A stretch of 63,388 bases of DNA from Bacteroides caecigallinarum (GCF_021531075.1 NZ_JADYTJ010000013.1:1-63388), one strand, 5' to 3'; numbered from the stretch's first letter, positions 24,595 through 34,475 are shown. Program-made: numbers and translations. The notes: a model not told the origin generated them from the sequence alone.

Positions 24595-25288
24595 AAATGT
24601 AATACATCCGGCTACGTTGTTTTTCTGTCTGTGGTGGCTTGTGGCAGTGCTGTCATGGATAGGTAACGTATACGCATGGGAAGGTATAAAGAATATAATA
24701 AGCACAGAGGCTCTGAGGTGGTTTTTAAGATATACAGAAGAAAACCTTATGTCATCGCCTGCGCTTTACTTTTTTATAATCTCTTTTATGTCTGCCGGTT
24801 TGTTTATGCATTCAGGATTGGGCAATGTGTTATGGCGTATCGTGAAACGGGAAAGAAAACTTTCCGGAAAGGAAAAGAAATCTTTGGTGGGGGCATCTAT
24901 CGTTTCTATTTTATGTTTTACGGTATATGCATTATTGGCTTGGGGACCTTGGAACATAGTTCGTGGAGTGACGGGCAGATATGTAGATTCACCTTTGCAT
25001 GATGGTGCGTTCTGTATATTGTCAATAGCTATAAGTCTTACATCAGTGGTTTATGGATATTCTGCTGACCGTTACCGAAGTGATGTTGATATTGTTAATG
25101 GTATGTCGTATCTGTTTTATCGTTTCCCATCATATATCGTATCATTGTTTTTTGTCATTCAATTTGTTGCTGCCTTCAAGTATAGTGGCTTGCCTGTTTG
25201 TATGGGAATAACTCATGAAGTATTGGATTGGATTTATTGGACTTGCTGTATAATACCTTTTATTTGGGAATTATATAATCGGAAGTGA
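24584..25288 (+). CDS. Polytopic membrane protein, AbgT-like N-terminal half
   Basis: The 234-residue product has five or six membrane segments (ATLFFCLWWLVAVLSWIGNVY, ALYFFIISFMSAGLFMHSG, SIVSILCFTVYALLAWGPW and later). The start NRNVIHPATLFF and the HSGLGNVLWRIV segment recall AbgT-family transporters, but the protein is about half the usual length. It overlaps the response regulator gene by 11 bases, so it is cotranscribed with the two-component system and may be its effector or sensor partner. No substrate is assigned. Confidence 0.6.
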   Translation: MRNRNVIHPATLFFCLWWLVAVLSWIGNVYAWEGIKNIISTEALRWFLRYTEENLMSSPALYFFIISFMSAGLFMHSGLGNVLWRIVKRERKLSGKEKKSLVGASIVSILCFTVYALLAWGPWNIVRGVTGRYVDSPLHDGAFCILSIAISLTSVVYGYSADRYRSDVDIVNGMSYLFYRFPSYIVSLFFVIQFVAAFKYSGLPVCMGITHEVLDWIYWTCCIIPFIWELYNRK

Positions 25289-25379
25289 TTTAAATATAAT
25301 TAAAATGCTTCCCTTATAACTGTCTGTTAGATTTAAATGATATAATTTTGCAATCAATAATTTAAAGTTAAAAACAATA

Positions 25380-26474
25380 ATGAAAAAAGGATTACTATTT
25401 GCCGCAGCTGGTGTTATGGCATTGGCTGCATGTCAGGAGAAAGGTGGTTTTACCATCGATGGTACTATTGCCGGAGCAAAAGACGGTGACTATGTTTACA
25501 TGCGTTATTATGATGGGAGAGAAGCTTTCACTTTGGATTCAGCCATTGTGAAGAACGGTAAGTTTGAGTTCAAGGGAATGCCGGATTCGATTTTTGCTCC
25601 AAAATATTTAACATATGGAGACGGAACGAATAATCTGATGGCTATGGTATTTATAGAAGAAGGTAATATAAATGCTGATTTGGGTAATAATAAAATAACA
25701 GGTACACCTGCAAATGATATATTTACAGTCTATAATGATAAGTATACTTCATTTGATAGGCAATTGGGAAATATTCAGAAAATATATAGTACAGATTCAA
25801 CACTTACAGACATTCAGAGAGATTCATTGGTAGAGGCTTATGACAAGATTATGTCTGAATGCATGGATTTTGTATATGCCCAGACAGAAGCAAATATCAA
25901 TAATGCTGTAGGTGCTTATCTGTTACAGTCTAACGGATTTTCGTTCGATGTTGAACAGACTGGTGCTTTGCTAGAAAAACTCCCTCAGAAATATCTTGCA
26001 TCTTCTTCAATGACTCGTCTGAAAGAATACATTGACAATGCTATGAAGACTGTTGTAGGAAAGAAATATATTGATTTTTCGATGAATACACCAGAAGGAA
26101 AGACTGTAAAACTTTCAGATTTCGTTAGCAAGAACAAGTATACTCTTATTGACTTCTGGGCTAGTTGGTGCGGACCATGCCGTCAGGAAATGCCTAATGT
26201 AGTAGCTGCATACAAGCAGTTTAAGAATAAAGGTTTCGGTATAGTTGGTGTTTCTCTTGATAAGGATGCTGACAAGTGGAAACAGGCTATCAAGGATTTG
26301 AACATTACATGGCCTCAGATGTCAGACCTTAAGGCTTGGCAGTGCGAGGGTGCTGCTTTGTATGGAGTACGTGCTATTCCAGCCACTGTACTTGTCGATC
26401 AGGAAGGAAATATCATAGCAAGAGATTTACGTGGTGATGAGATTGCTGCAAAACTTGGAGAACTTTTAAAATAA
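25380..26474 (+). CDS. TlpA-like thiol-disulfide lipoprotein with DUF4369 domain
   Basis: The protein (364 residues) has a lipoprotein signal (VMALAACQEKGG, Cys19), an N-terminal DUF4369 beta domain (about 25-120), a helical linker, and a C-terminal thioredoxin fold (about 230-364) with the active site FWASWCGPCRQEMP and cis-Pro in AIPATVLVD. It should act as a periplasm-facing thiol reductase, perhaps in cytochrome c or oxidative damage repair. A TAATTTTG box at 25343-25350 is a plausible promoter. Confidence 0.9.
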   Translation: MKKGLLFAAAGVMALAACQEKGGFTIDGTIAGAKDGDYVYMRYYDGREAFTLDSAIVKNGKFEFKGMPDSIFAPKYLTYGDGTNNLMAMVFIEEGNINADLGNNKITGTPANDIFTVYNDKYTSFDRQLGNIQKIYSTDSTLTDIQRDSLVEAYDKIMSECMDFVYAQTEANINNAVGAYLLQSNGFSFDVEQTGALLEKLPQKYLASSSMTRLKEYIDNAMKTVVGKKYIDFSMNTPEGKTVKLSDFVSKNKYTLIDFWASWCGPCRQEMPNVVAAYKQFKNKGFGIVGVSLDKDADKWKQAIKDLNITWPQMSDLKAWQCEGAALYGVRAIPATVLVDQEGNIIARDLRGDEIAAKLGELLK

Positions 26475-26494
26475 TTCTTGTAAGACATATAAAC

Positions 26495-26533
26495 AAAAAA
26501 CGAAGAGGCTTTTTCAACCTCTTCGTTTTTTTT
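26495..26533. terminator. Bidirectional terminator
   Basis: AAAAACGAAGAGG and CCTCTTCGTTTTT form a strong stem with A and T tracts on either side, between converging genes. Confidence 0.9.
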
Positions 26534-26536
26534 ATA

Positions 26537-26938
26537 TTATTGTGCATCTGCTGCAGCCGGCATCATATCGCCCTTAACAATAAGACGTGTTATTTCGGAT
26601 TTACCGTTTGTTCTTAGTGTGATTGTTTTCTGAAATCTTCCCGGAAATTTGCCTGCTCCGTTGTAAGTAACAATTATTTCGCCGCTTTCTCCCGGTTTTA
26701 TTGGTTCTTTCGGATACTGTGGTACTGTACATCCACATGTAGCTATTGCCTGATGAATAACCAAAGGACCATCGCCTACATTAGTGAATTTGAATGTACA
26801 TGTCACTTTAGGACTGTTTTCAGAGAAACTTCCGAAATCGTGCGTAGTTTTCTCAAACTTTATTTCTGCTGTACCGGCGGCCATTACCATTATTATACCC
26901 ATAAAGAGCATTAATGTGGTAAGAATAAACTTCTTCAT
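26537..26938 (-). CDS. DUF1573 exported protein
   Basis: The 133-residue protein has a Sec signal peptide (LMLFMGIIMVMAAGTA) and one DUF1573 domain, an immunoglobulin-like beta sandwich with the family's HDFGSFSE and ATCGCTVPQYPKEPIKPGE segments. Function is unknown; such proteins are abundant in Bacteroidetes and sit in the periplasm. It stands alone. Confidence 0.9.
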   Translation of the reverse strand: MKKFILTTLMLFMGIIMVMAAGTAEIKFEKTTHDFGSFSENSPKVTCTFKFTNVGDGPLVIHQAIATCGCTVPQYPKEPIKPGESGEIIVTYNGAGKFPGRFQKTITLRTNGKSEITRLIVKGDMMPAAADAQ

Positions 26939-27041
26939 ATACTTCTATTTTATATTAATCGTTGCGAATATAGTTTATAATCTAATTTGTGAATGTTTTT
27001 AATCACTTTAATTAACAGAACCAGGTTCCTGAATGTTCAAT

Positions 27042-29258
27042 TTAACCTCGGTTTACCTGTTTTACTCCCTTTACTGTTCTTAGTTTCTTTATCAGAGCCT
27101 CCAGTTTGGATATATCGTCCACCATTACTGTAAGCATTCCGGAAAATAGCCCATCGTGCGAGTCTACACTTATTGATCTCAGAAGTATATTGTTTTCCTT
27201 GTTGATGATGGAGGTGATGTTTGTCACAATTCCTATATCATCATGACCTACTATACGCAGCGTGATAGGATACTGTTTGCCTTGGCTCTTTCCGGCCCAT
27301 TTTGCGCGTACTATACGGTAAGGGAAACGTGCCTTCATTTCCGGAGCATTAGGACAGTCGCAGCGGTGAATCTTGATACCACCGGATATCGTAACAAAAC
27401 CGAATACATCATCACCATATATAGGATTACAGCATTTTGCAAGATTAAAGTCTATTCCTTTCAGATTCTGGTCTATCACTAGCACATCGTCTTTAAAATA
27501 GTCCTTGGTGTCTGCTGTCTGCTGCAGGTTATATCCTTCAGCACTTCTGTAGATAACTTCTTCCCGCTGTTCCGTTTCGCGTTTTTGCATTTCCTGATAC
27601 TTATCAATAATAGTGTTTATATCACTACTTTCGTCGGAAATGCTCTTGTAGAAATCTGTTACACTCTTGAATCCCATCTTCTTGATGAGTCTCATCAATA
27701 TTGATTCGTCGTATTCAATCTTTTTGTTCTTGAATTTGCGTTCCAGAGTTTCCTTGGCGAATTGAGTCTGTCGTGCGGCAATCTCTTTCAGTGCCTGACG
27801 TATTTTTGTCTTGGCTTTTGATGTTGTGACAAAATTCAGCCAGTCCTGTTTCGGAACCTGAGTGTTGGATGTCATAATCTCAACCTGATCCCCACTATTC
27901 AGAATCTGTTTCAGTTGGACATTCTTTCCGTTCACTTTAGCACCGATACATTTGCTACCTAGGTTCGTATGGATAGTGAATGCAAAATCTAGTACAGTTG
28001 CCCCTTGTGGAAGTTTGTATAAATCTCCTTTCGGAGTAAATACGAATACCTCATCCTTGTACAGGTCAAGCTTGAACTGATCCATTGCTTCTATATCGCT
28101 GTCTGCATTCTCCAGAGTCTCGCGTATAGAGTTAAGCCATTCGTCAAGTCCTGTCTCACCTTTTATACCTTTATATCTCCAGTGTGCAGCCAGACCTTTT
28201 TCGGCTATCTCGTCCATTCTTTCAGTACGTATCTGTACTTCTACCCATTTACCTTCGGGCCCCATGACCGTGATATGGAGTGATTCATATCCGTTACTTT
28301 TAGGTACAGACAGCCAGTCGCGCAGACGTTTTGGGTTAGGCAGATACATATCCGTTACTATCGAATAAGCCTGCCAGCACTCCTGTTTCTCTTTTTCCAG
28401 TTCGGAATCCAGTATTATTCTAATGGCAAATAGGTCGTAAACACCTTCAAAAGGACAACCTTGTTTTTTCATTTTCTGATAAATGGAGTGTATGGACTTG
28501 GTTCTGCCTTTCATATGGAATTTCAGTCCGGCATCCTCCAGTTTCTTTTTGATAGGCTCGATAAAGGCATCGATATATCTGTCGCGTGCCTGTTTTGTGG
28601 CGTTCAGCTTATCTTTGATATGATAATAGATGTCATGCTGTGTATATTTCAGCGAAAGGTCCTCAAGTTCAGACTTAAGTTTATATAAACCTAATTTGTG
28701 TGCCAGTGGAGCATAAAGGTATGCAGCCTCATTTGATACCATGATTCTGGCTTCTTCATTCTCCGAGTCCTTTATCTGTCGCATCAGATTTACTCTGTCT
28801 GCAATGATAATGAGAATAACTCTCATATCTTCTGCAAACGAGAGCAGAAGATTTCTGAAGTTTTCCGATTCAATGGTTGGGCTCTTGGCATAAAGCTCAT
28901 TGATTTTTACAAGCCCTTTGATTATTCCTGCAACGTCTTCTCCGTATTCATTTTTTACTTCATCTAGTGTGCAAAGATTATATTTCACAGATTCATGCAG
29001 CATTATACCTAGAATGGAGGCACGTCGCATACCTATTTCTTCGGCTACAATGACGGCTGTTTGCATATCTTTTATTATTGGGTTCATTCCAAATGCGTTT
29101 CTTGGAATTCCTCCGTTCTTCATCACCTTGATAAGATGCGATTTTATCTTTCTGCAGTCGTCTTTTTGTAATGTATCTTTTGATAGCCTTAATAGTTTTT
29201 TATATAATGCAAAGAGCAATTCTTTTTCATCACTGTTAAAAAAAGCTGTTTCTTCCAT
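27042..29258 (-). CDS. RelA/SpoT-family (p)ppGpp synthetase, hydrolase domain probably inactive
   Basis: The 738-residue protein (from the ATG at 29258; the frame goes 15 codons further) has the HD region (about 40-180), the synthetase domain (about 225-350: FAIRIILDSE, LSVPKSNGYESLHITVMG, VEVQIRTERMDEIAEKGLAAHWRYKG), TGS (VFVFTPKGDLYKLPQGATVLDFAF), and a C-terminal ACT domain. In the HD domain the usual LLHD reads MLHES, so a metal ligand is changed and hydrolysis is doubtful. It probably makes the stringent-response alarmone on the ribosome as a RelA-like enzyme, with a separate SpoT elsewhere. Confidence 0.9.
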   Translation of the reverse strand: MEETAFFNSDEKELLFALYKKLLRLSKDTLQKDDCRKIKSHLIKVMKNGGIPRNAFGMNPIIKDMQTAVIVAEEIGMRRASILGIMLHESVKYNLCTLDEVKNEYGEDVAGIIKGLVKINELYAKSPTIESENFRNLLLSFAEDMRVILIIIADRVNLMRQIKDSENEEARIMVSNEAAYLYAPLAHKLGLYKLKSELEDLSLKYTQHDIYYHIKDKLNATKQARDRYIDAFIEPIKKKLEDAGLKFHMKGRTKSIHSIYQKMKKQGCPFEGVYDLFAIRIILDSELEKEKQECWQAYSIVTDMYLPNPKRLRDWLSVPKSNGYESLHITVMGPEGKWVEVQIRTERMDEIAEKGLAAHWRYKGIKGETGLDEWLNSIRETLENADSDIEAMDQFKLDLYKDEVFVFTPKGDLYKLPQGATVLDFAFTIHTNLGSKCIGAKVNGKNVQLKQILNSGDQVEIMTSNTQVPKQDWLNFVTTSKAKTKIRQALKEIAARQTQFAKETLERKFKNKKIEYDESILMRLIKKMGFKSVTDFYKSISDESSDINTIIDKYQEMQKRETEQREEVIYRSAEGYNLQQTADTKDYFKDDVLVIDQNLKGIDFNLAKCCNPIYGDDVFGFVTISGGIKIHRCDCPNAPEMKARFPYRIVRAKWAGKSQGKQYPITLRIVGHDDIGIVTNITSIINKENNILLRSISVDSHDGLFSGMLTVMVDDISKLEALIKKLRTVKGVKQVNRG

Positions 29259-29387
29259 GACTTTATCCTTTTTCTTGAGTGTAAAGGTAGTTTTTTTCTT
29301 CATTATATTCGTTATATTTCGTCCTTTTTTATAATTTTGAGCAGATTTCTATACTATTGAACGAATTCATTACTTAATTTATACATT

Positions 29388-30908
29388 ATGTTAACACAAC
29401 AAGACAAAGAATTATTGGCTAAGAAAGGTATCTCTGAACAACAGATTGCCGAACAGTTAGCTTGTTTCGAAAAAGGTTTCCCTTTTCTAAAATTATTTGC
29501 TGCTGCATCAGTAGAAAACCGCGGTATTATGCTTGCTGACGAAAATGCCCAGAAAACTTATCTGGCAGCCTGGGATGCATATAAGGAAAGTGACAAGAAA
29601 ATAGTCAAGTTTGTACCTGCATCTGGAGCTGCAAGCCGTATGTTCAAGAATATGTTCGAATTCCTTGGCGCGGATTATGATGTTCCTACAACTGATTTCG
29701 AAAAGAAATTCTTTAACAATATCAAGAACTTTGCTTTTTATGCCGACCTTGATACTGCGTGCGTAAAGAATAATTCTAAAGGTATTGATGCTCTGATTTC
29801 AGAGGGAAATTACAAGGCTGTAGTAGCTAACCTTCTTGAATCTGCAGGTTTGAACTATGGAGCACTACCTAAAGGTCTCCTTAAATTCCATAAATATGAG
29901 GATGGTGTACGTACTCCATTGGAAGAACACTTGGTTGAAGGAGCGTTATATGCTGCCGGAAAGAGTGGGGAAGTGAATGTTCATTTCACTGTATCTACAG
30001 AACATCGCGAACTTTTTGCGAAACTTGTAGACGAGAAAGTTGCCCAGTATGCTGCTAAATACGGAATAAAATATAATATCAGTTTTTCGGAACAGAAACC
30101 TAGCACAGATACAGTTGCAGCCGATATGGAAAACAAGCCTTTCCGCGACAATGGTAAATTGTTGTTCCGTCCGGGTGGTCATGGTGCTTTGATAGAAAAC
30201 CTCAATGATCTTGATGCTGATATAGTATTTATCAAGAACATTGACAATGTTGTTCCAGACAGACTTAAGGGTGATACTGTTACTTATAAGAAGTTGCTTG
30301 CCGGAGTTCTGGTTACACTTCAGAAACAGGCTTTCGAATATCTTCAGCTCCTTGATAGTGGTCATTACCGCCATGATGAATTGGAAAATATCATCCGTTT
30401 TGTTCAGCAGCAGCTTCACTGCCGCAAGGATGATATAAAGGATATGGAGGATGCCGATTTGGTTATTTATCTGCGTAAGAAACTTAACCGTCCTATGCGT
30501 GTTTGCGGTATGGTGAAGAATGTTGGCGAACCTGGTGGTGGTCCTTTCCTTGCTTATAATCCTGATGGAACTATTTCATTGCAGATTCTTGAAAGCTCAC
30601 AGATTGATATGAACGACCCTGAAAAGAAAGCTATGTTCGAAAAGGGTACGCACTTTAATCCTGTTGACTTGGTTTGTGCAGTCCGCGATTATAAGGGAAA
30701 TAAGTTTAACCTTGTGAACTATGTTGATAAGGCTACAGGATTTATATCATATAAATCAAAAGGTGGCAAGGAACTTAAGGCACTTGAGCTTCCTGGATTG
30801 TGGAATGGTTCTATGAGCGACTGGAGCACTATCTTCGTTGAAGTACCTTTGAGTACTTTCAATCCGGTCAAGACTGTCAACGACTTGTTGAGAGAACAGC
30901 ATCAGTAA
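29388..30908 (+). CDS. DUF4301 family protein
   Basis: The 506-residue cytoplasmic protein belongs to a Bacteroidetes family of unknown function. The segments VKFVPASGAASRMFKNM, FRPGGHGALIENLNDL and DIVFIKNIDNVVPD recall the nucleotide and uridine-binding loops of UDP-sugar pyrophosphorylases, so a nucleotidyltransferase fold is likely. It is divergent from the relA gene, with its own terminator. Confidence 0.85.
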   Translation: MLTQQDKELLAKKGISEQQIAEQLACFEKGFPFLKLFAAASVENRGIMLADENAQKTYLAAWDAYKESDKKIVKFVPASGAASRMFKNMFEFLGADYDVPTTDFEKKFFNNIKNFAFYADLDTACVKNNSKGIDALISEGNYKAVVANLLESAGLNYGALPKGLLKFHKYEDGVRTPLEEHLVEGALYAAGKSGEVNVHFTVSTEHRELFAKLVDEKVAQYAAKYGIKYNISFSEQKPSTDTVAADMENKPFRDNGKLLFRPGGHGALIENLNDLDADIVFIKNIDNVVPDRLKGDTVTYKKLLAGVLVTLQKQAFEYLQLLDSGHYRHDELENIIRFVQQQLHCRKDDIKDMEDADLVIYLRKKLNRPMRVCGMVKNVGEPGGGPFLAYNPDGTISLQILESSQIDMNDPEKKAMFEKGTHFNPVDLVCAVRDYKGNKFNLVNYVDKATGFISYKSKGGKELKALELPGLWNGSMSDWSTIFVEVPLSTFNPVKTVNDLLREQHQ

Positions 30909-30933
30909 TCTTTTTTACTGACTCTATGATATA

Positions 30934-30981
30934 AAAATGCATGCAGAGTGGTTTTCCCCACAGTCTGCATGCATTTTTTTA
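30934..30981. terminator. Bidirectional terminator
   Basis: AAAATGCATGCAGA and TCTGCATGCATTTT pair perfectly around about 16 bases between converging genes, with A and T tracts. Confidence 0.9.
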
Positions 30982-31479
30982 TTCAATATCTATCGCCATT
31001 ATATAATCATTCATATAATATCCGCCGCCTATATCGAAATCGCCTTCAGAAACCTTTTTCATTCCCATATGCTGATAGAATCCCAAAGCCGGATTATTAC
31101 GGTTTACGTTCAACTCCATCCTGCACGGTTTGCCGTTTATTTCTTTTACAGCTTCCTTGGCTTTGCAGAACAGCTGTTTTCCGATATGTTCCTTTTGGAA
31201 TTCAGGCAGGACATATATTTTCTGCAGATGAAACAGGTCTTCGCCTTCCTTCTGTATTGACACATATCCGGCAGGCTTGTTGCCCGAGTATGCCAGATAG
31301 TAAATATGTCCTTCTTCCGTCATCTGTTTCAGAAGATTGTCAGGCGAATACATCCACTCCATCATGTAGTCTATCTGTTCTTTGGTCAGGATATCCTTGT
31401 AAGTAGCAGGAAATGCTATCCATGCCAACTCGTTTATCAGTTTAATATCCTCAGTTGTAGCTTTTCTAATATTAGTCAT
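30979..31479 (-). CDS. GNAT-family N-acetyltransferase
   Basis: The 166-residue protein has the GNAT core: YLAYSGNKPAGYVSI, LQKIYVLPEFQKEHIGKQLF (acetyl-CoA loop QKEHIG) and LNVNRNNPALGFYQHMGMKKV. The substrate is unknown; the LELNVNRNNPAL type recalls diamine and protein acetyltransferases. It is monocistronic and convergent with the DUF4301 gene. Confidence 0.88.
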   Translation of the reverse strand: MTNIRKATTEDIKLINELAWIAFPATYKDILTKEQIDYMMEWMYSPDNLLKQMTEEGHIYYLAYSGNKPAGYVSIQKEGEDLFHLQKIYVLPEFQKEHIGKQLFCKAKEAVKEINGKPCRMELNVNRNNPALGFYQHMGMKKVSEGDFDIGGGYYMNDYIMAIDIE

Positions 31480-31649
31480 ATACTCTTGTTTTTAGTTGTA
31501 CTCTTGCAAAAATACGTTTTTATCGGGCTGGTTGTAACCCGACTTTAGTTAATTGTATTAAAAATACTAAAATATCAGGTACTTTGCAATACAAGGTAAT
31601 CTGATTATACATATATTTGTGCCATACAAACAAAGTAATAAGAATAATC

Positions 31650-31997
31650 ATGAATGTTGATAATGTAAAGTCTCAAATGCGAAAGGGGATGCTTGAGTAT
31701 TGCATACTCTTGTTGCTGCACAGAGAGCCGTCCTATGCTTCGGATATAATTCAGAAGTTGAAAGGCGCAAAACTGATAGTTGTTGAGGGGACCCTTTATC
31801 CATTACTTACCAGATTGAAGAATGATGGACTTTTGGCTTACGAATGGGTAGAGTCAACTCAAGGGCCTCCACGTAAATATTATAAACTGACTTCTGATGG
31901 AGAAGGGGTGTTGTCCGAACTGGAAGCAGCATGGGACGAACTCTCCAATACGGTAAATCATTTAAGGAACGAACTTTTAACAATTGAATCAAAATGA
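31650..31997 (+). CDS. PadR-family transcriptional regulator
   Basis: The 115-residue protein is a minimal PadR winged helix (MRKGMLEYCILLLLHREPSYASDII, VVEGTLYPLLTRLKNDGLL, GPPRKYYKLTSDGEGVL). The ATG at 31650 is the family start; a TATATTTG box lies at 31612-31619. Its stop overlaps the PspC-protein start (ATGA), so it probably regulates its own two-gene operon in response to envelope stress. Confidence 0.9.
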   Translation: MNVDNVKSQMRKGMLEYCILLLLHREPSYASDIIQKLKGAKLIVVEGTLYPLLTRLKNDGLLAYEWVESTQGPPRKYYKLTSDGEGVLSELEAAWDELSNTVNHLRNELLTIESK

Positions 31998-33067
31998 AAA
32001 AGACATTGACAGTTAATTTGGGTGGTACTGTTTATCACATAGATGAAGATGCATACGTTTTATTGGATAATTATCTGAACAATCTGAAATACCACTTCCG
32101 TAGTGAGGCTGATGCCGATGAGATAGTAAAGGACATGGAAAACCGTATAGCTGAGTTGTTTTCCGAATATATCTCTCGTGGTCAGCAAGTAATTACCATA
32201 GAGAATGTGGAAGAAGTGATAGCGCGTATGGGTAAACCGGAGGAAATAAATGCAGAAGAAGAGTTAAACAACAATGCGGATAATTCTGGCAGTGCTACTA
32301 ACGGTGATGAAATTCCGAAACGCCGTTTGTTCAGAAATCCGAACGACAAGATTCTTGGTGGTGTACTGTCAGGTCTTGCTGCATATTTCGGATGGGATGT
32401 AGCATGGACACGCATCGCAGTTTTGATATGTGGTATATTCCTTCATGGATTTATATTGGCATATATCATAGCGTGGATTATAATACCAGTGGCCCGTACT
32501 GCTACAGAAAAACTTCAGATGAAAGGGGAGCCTGTGAATATGGAGAATATAGGTAAGACTGTGACAGACGGTTTTGAGAAGATGAATGACTATGTCCACT
32601 CCGACAAACCACGTTCGTTTGTAGAAAAATTGGGAAATATCTTTTTTTCGGTACTTGGCTTCATTGTAAAGCTGGCATTTGTCATATTGGCTATATGCTG
32701 TGCTCCTGTCGTGATGGTAGGTCTGATTGTACTTTTTGCTTTGCTGATGGCTGCCACCGGAGTATTGGTTAGTGTTCCGGCATTCTTCTATGAGGCATTG
32801 CCTTACATCAACTGGGATATGGTTGGAACATCTGCTGGACTTGCTGTCACAATGGTCGTTTGCGGATTATTGCTGATAGGAATACCTGTGGTTGGCCTTA
32901 TCCATTTTGTACTTCATATTACTGGAAAAAAGGAACCTATGTCCACCTCAATGAAAATACTTATGATTTTGCTGTGGATAGTTGCGGCTTCTGTAAGTAT
33001 AGTATTGGTTTCACAGGCACCGTTCATAATTCACCCGACTCATCTTCTGTTCCACAGAATATTGTAA
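31994..33067 (+). CDS. PspC-domain membrane protein
   Basis: The 357-residue protein has an N-terminal soluble domain (about 1-95, MKKTLTVNLGGTVYHIDEDAY, with a helical DADEIVKDMENRIAELF part), a PspC domain (about 110-170, RRLFRNPNDKILGGVLSGLAAYFGWDVAWTR is the mark), and further membrane helices to the C-terminus. PspC proteins signal or buffer cell-envelope stress. The four-base overlap with the PadR gene indicates translational coupling. Confidence 0.9.
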   Translation: MKKTLTVNLGGTVYHIDEDAYVLLDNYLNNLKYHFRSEADADEIVKDMENRIAELFSEYISRGQQVITIENVEEVIARMGKPEEINAEEELNNNADNSGSATNGDEIPKRRLFRNPNDKILGGVLSGLAAYFGWDVAWTRIAVLICGIFLHGFILAYIIAWIIIPVARTATEKLQMKGEPVNMENIGKTVTDGFEKMNDYVHSDKPRSFVEKLGNIFFSVLGFIVKLAFVILAICCAPVVMVGLIVLFALLMAATGVLVSVPAFFYEALPYINWDMVGTSAGLAVTMVVCGLLLIGIPVVGLIHFVLHITGKKEPMSTSMKILMILLWIVAASVSIVLVSQAPFIIHPTHLLFHRIL

Positions 33068-33133
33068 TTCATAAGTATAATATATTAGGAAAAATGTTAT
33101 CTTTGCAGACATATAGACAAAACTCTTATAATT

Positions 33134-34303
33134 ATGACTAAAAAAATACTTTTGCTTGGCTCCGGAGAATTGGGTAAGGAGTTTGTAATTGCTGCCAAAA
33201 GATTGGGACAGTACGTAATTGCATGTGATTCTTATGCCGGTGCACCCGCAATGCAGGTTGCCGACGCGTGTGAGGTGTTTAGTATGCTCGATGGCGATGC
33301 ACTCGACAAGGTTGTGGCAAAATATCGTCCGGATATTATTGTTCCTGAAATTGAGGCTATTCGTACAGAACGTCTTTTCCATCTGGAGAAAGAAGGTATT
33401 CAGGTTGTTCCAAGTGCAAGAGCCGTGAATTTTACAATGAACCGTAAAGAGATACGTGACCTCGCGGCAAAAGAACTGGGACTTAAGACAGCCAAATATT
33501 TCTATGCCAAATCATACGAAGAACTTAAGGAAGCAGCCGAAAAGATTGGTTATCCATGTGTTATCAAACCATTGATGTCATCTTCAGGAAAAGGACAGTC
33601 TGTAGCCAAAGGTCCTGAGGACTTGCAGTATTCATGGGACTACGGATGTAGCGGAAGCCGTGGCGACATCAAGGAACTCATTGTAGAAGAGTTTATCAAA
33701 TTCGACAGCGAGATAACACTTCTTACAGTTACTCAGAAGAATGGTCCTACATTGTTCTGTCCTCCTATAGGACATGTACAGAAGGGGGGCGACTATCGCG
33801 AAAGTTTCCAGCCTGCACGTATCGCTCCTGAACACTTGGCTGAGGCTCAGCAGATGGCTGCAAAGGTAACCGAAGCACTTACAGGTTACGGACTTTGGGG
33901 AGTAGAGTTCTTCTTGAGCCATGACAATGGTGTATATTTCTCAGAACTTTCTCCACGTCCTCATGACACTGGTATGGTGACATTGGCAAATACACAGAAC
34001 CTTAACGAATTTGAACTTCATCTGTATGCTATTCTGGGATTGCCAATTCCTGGAATTACTCAGGAACACATCGGCGCAAGTGCTGTTATCCTTTCACCAA
34101 TAGCCAGCAAGGATGCACCTCGCTATAAAGGTTTGGAGAATGTATGTTCACAGCCTGACACATACTTGCGTATATTCGGAAAGCCATATACAAAACTCAA
34201 CCGTCGTATGGGCGTCGTAGTTTGCTATGACAAGGTAGGCGGTGACCTTGATGCACTACGTGACAAATGTAAGTCACTTGCAGATAAGGTTGAGGTATAT
34301 TGA
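33134..34303 (+). CDS. purT: Formate-dependent GAR transformylase
   Basis: The 389-residue ATP-grasp enzyme shows [21 protein letters not shown], the phosphoribosyl/ATP loop [28 protein letters not shown], and the metal site [29 protein letters not shown]. It makes N-formyl-GAR from GAR, formate and ATP in purine synthesis. A TATCTTTG box at 33098-33105 is a likely -7 element. The gene ends just before the long 11-base repeat array. Confidence 0.95.
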   Translation: MTKKILLLGSGELGKEFVIAAKRLGQYVIACDSYAGAPAMQVADACEVFSMLDGDALDKVVAKYRPDIIVPEIEAIRTERLFHLEKEGIQVVPSARAVNFTMNRKEIRDLAAKELGLKTAKYFYAKSYEELKEAAEKIGYPCVIKPLMSSSGKGQSVAKGPEDLQYSWDYGCSGSRGDIKELIVEEFIKFDSEITLLTVTQKNGPTLFCPPIGHVQKGGDYRESFQPARIAPEHLAEAQQMAAKVTEALTGYGLWGVEFFLSHDNGVYFSELSPRPHDTGMVTLANTQNLNEFELHLYAILGLPIPGITQEHIGASAVILSPIASKDAPRYKGLENVCSQPDTYLRIFGKPYTKLNRRMGVVVCYDKVGGDLDALRDKCKSLADKVEVY

Positions 34304-34309
34304 TACGTC

Positions 34310-34474
34310 TGAACAGCTAATAAACGGAATTTAAATGCGTGCTAAACGCTGAGTGAACGTTGGATGAACGCCCGCTGAACACCGGATGAACTCGGTGTAC
34401 GGCGGGCGTTATTGTTTTAGGTAACGTTTAGAAATCGTTTAGCTTCTGTTCAGTAACCGTTTACTGCCCGTTCA
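34310..34474. repeat. 11-base-phased TRAAC...GTTYA inverted repeat array
   Basis: The pentamer T(G/A)AA(C/T) begins at 34310, 34321, 34332, 34343, 34354, 34365, 34376 and 34387, exactly every 11 bases. After a GC-rich hairpin (AACGCCCGC/GGCGGGCGTT, about 34368-34410), the reverse complement GTTYA ends at 34430, 34441, 34452, 34463 and 34474, again every 11 bases. It fills the whole gap between converging purT and the ResB/ResC gene. The other six bases of each unit vary. Confidence 0.85.
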
Positions 34475-34475
34475 C

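Noticed and set aside
34310-34474. CRISPR array
   Set aside because: The repeated part is only five bases with six variable bases, far below CRISPR repeat and spacer sizes, and no cas genes are present.
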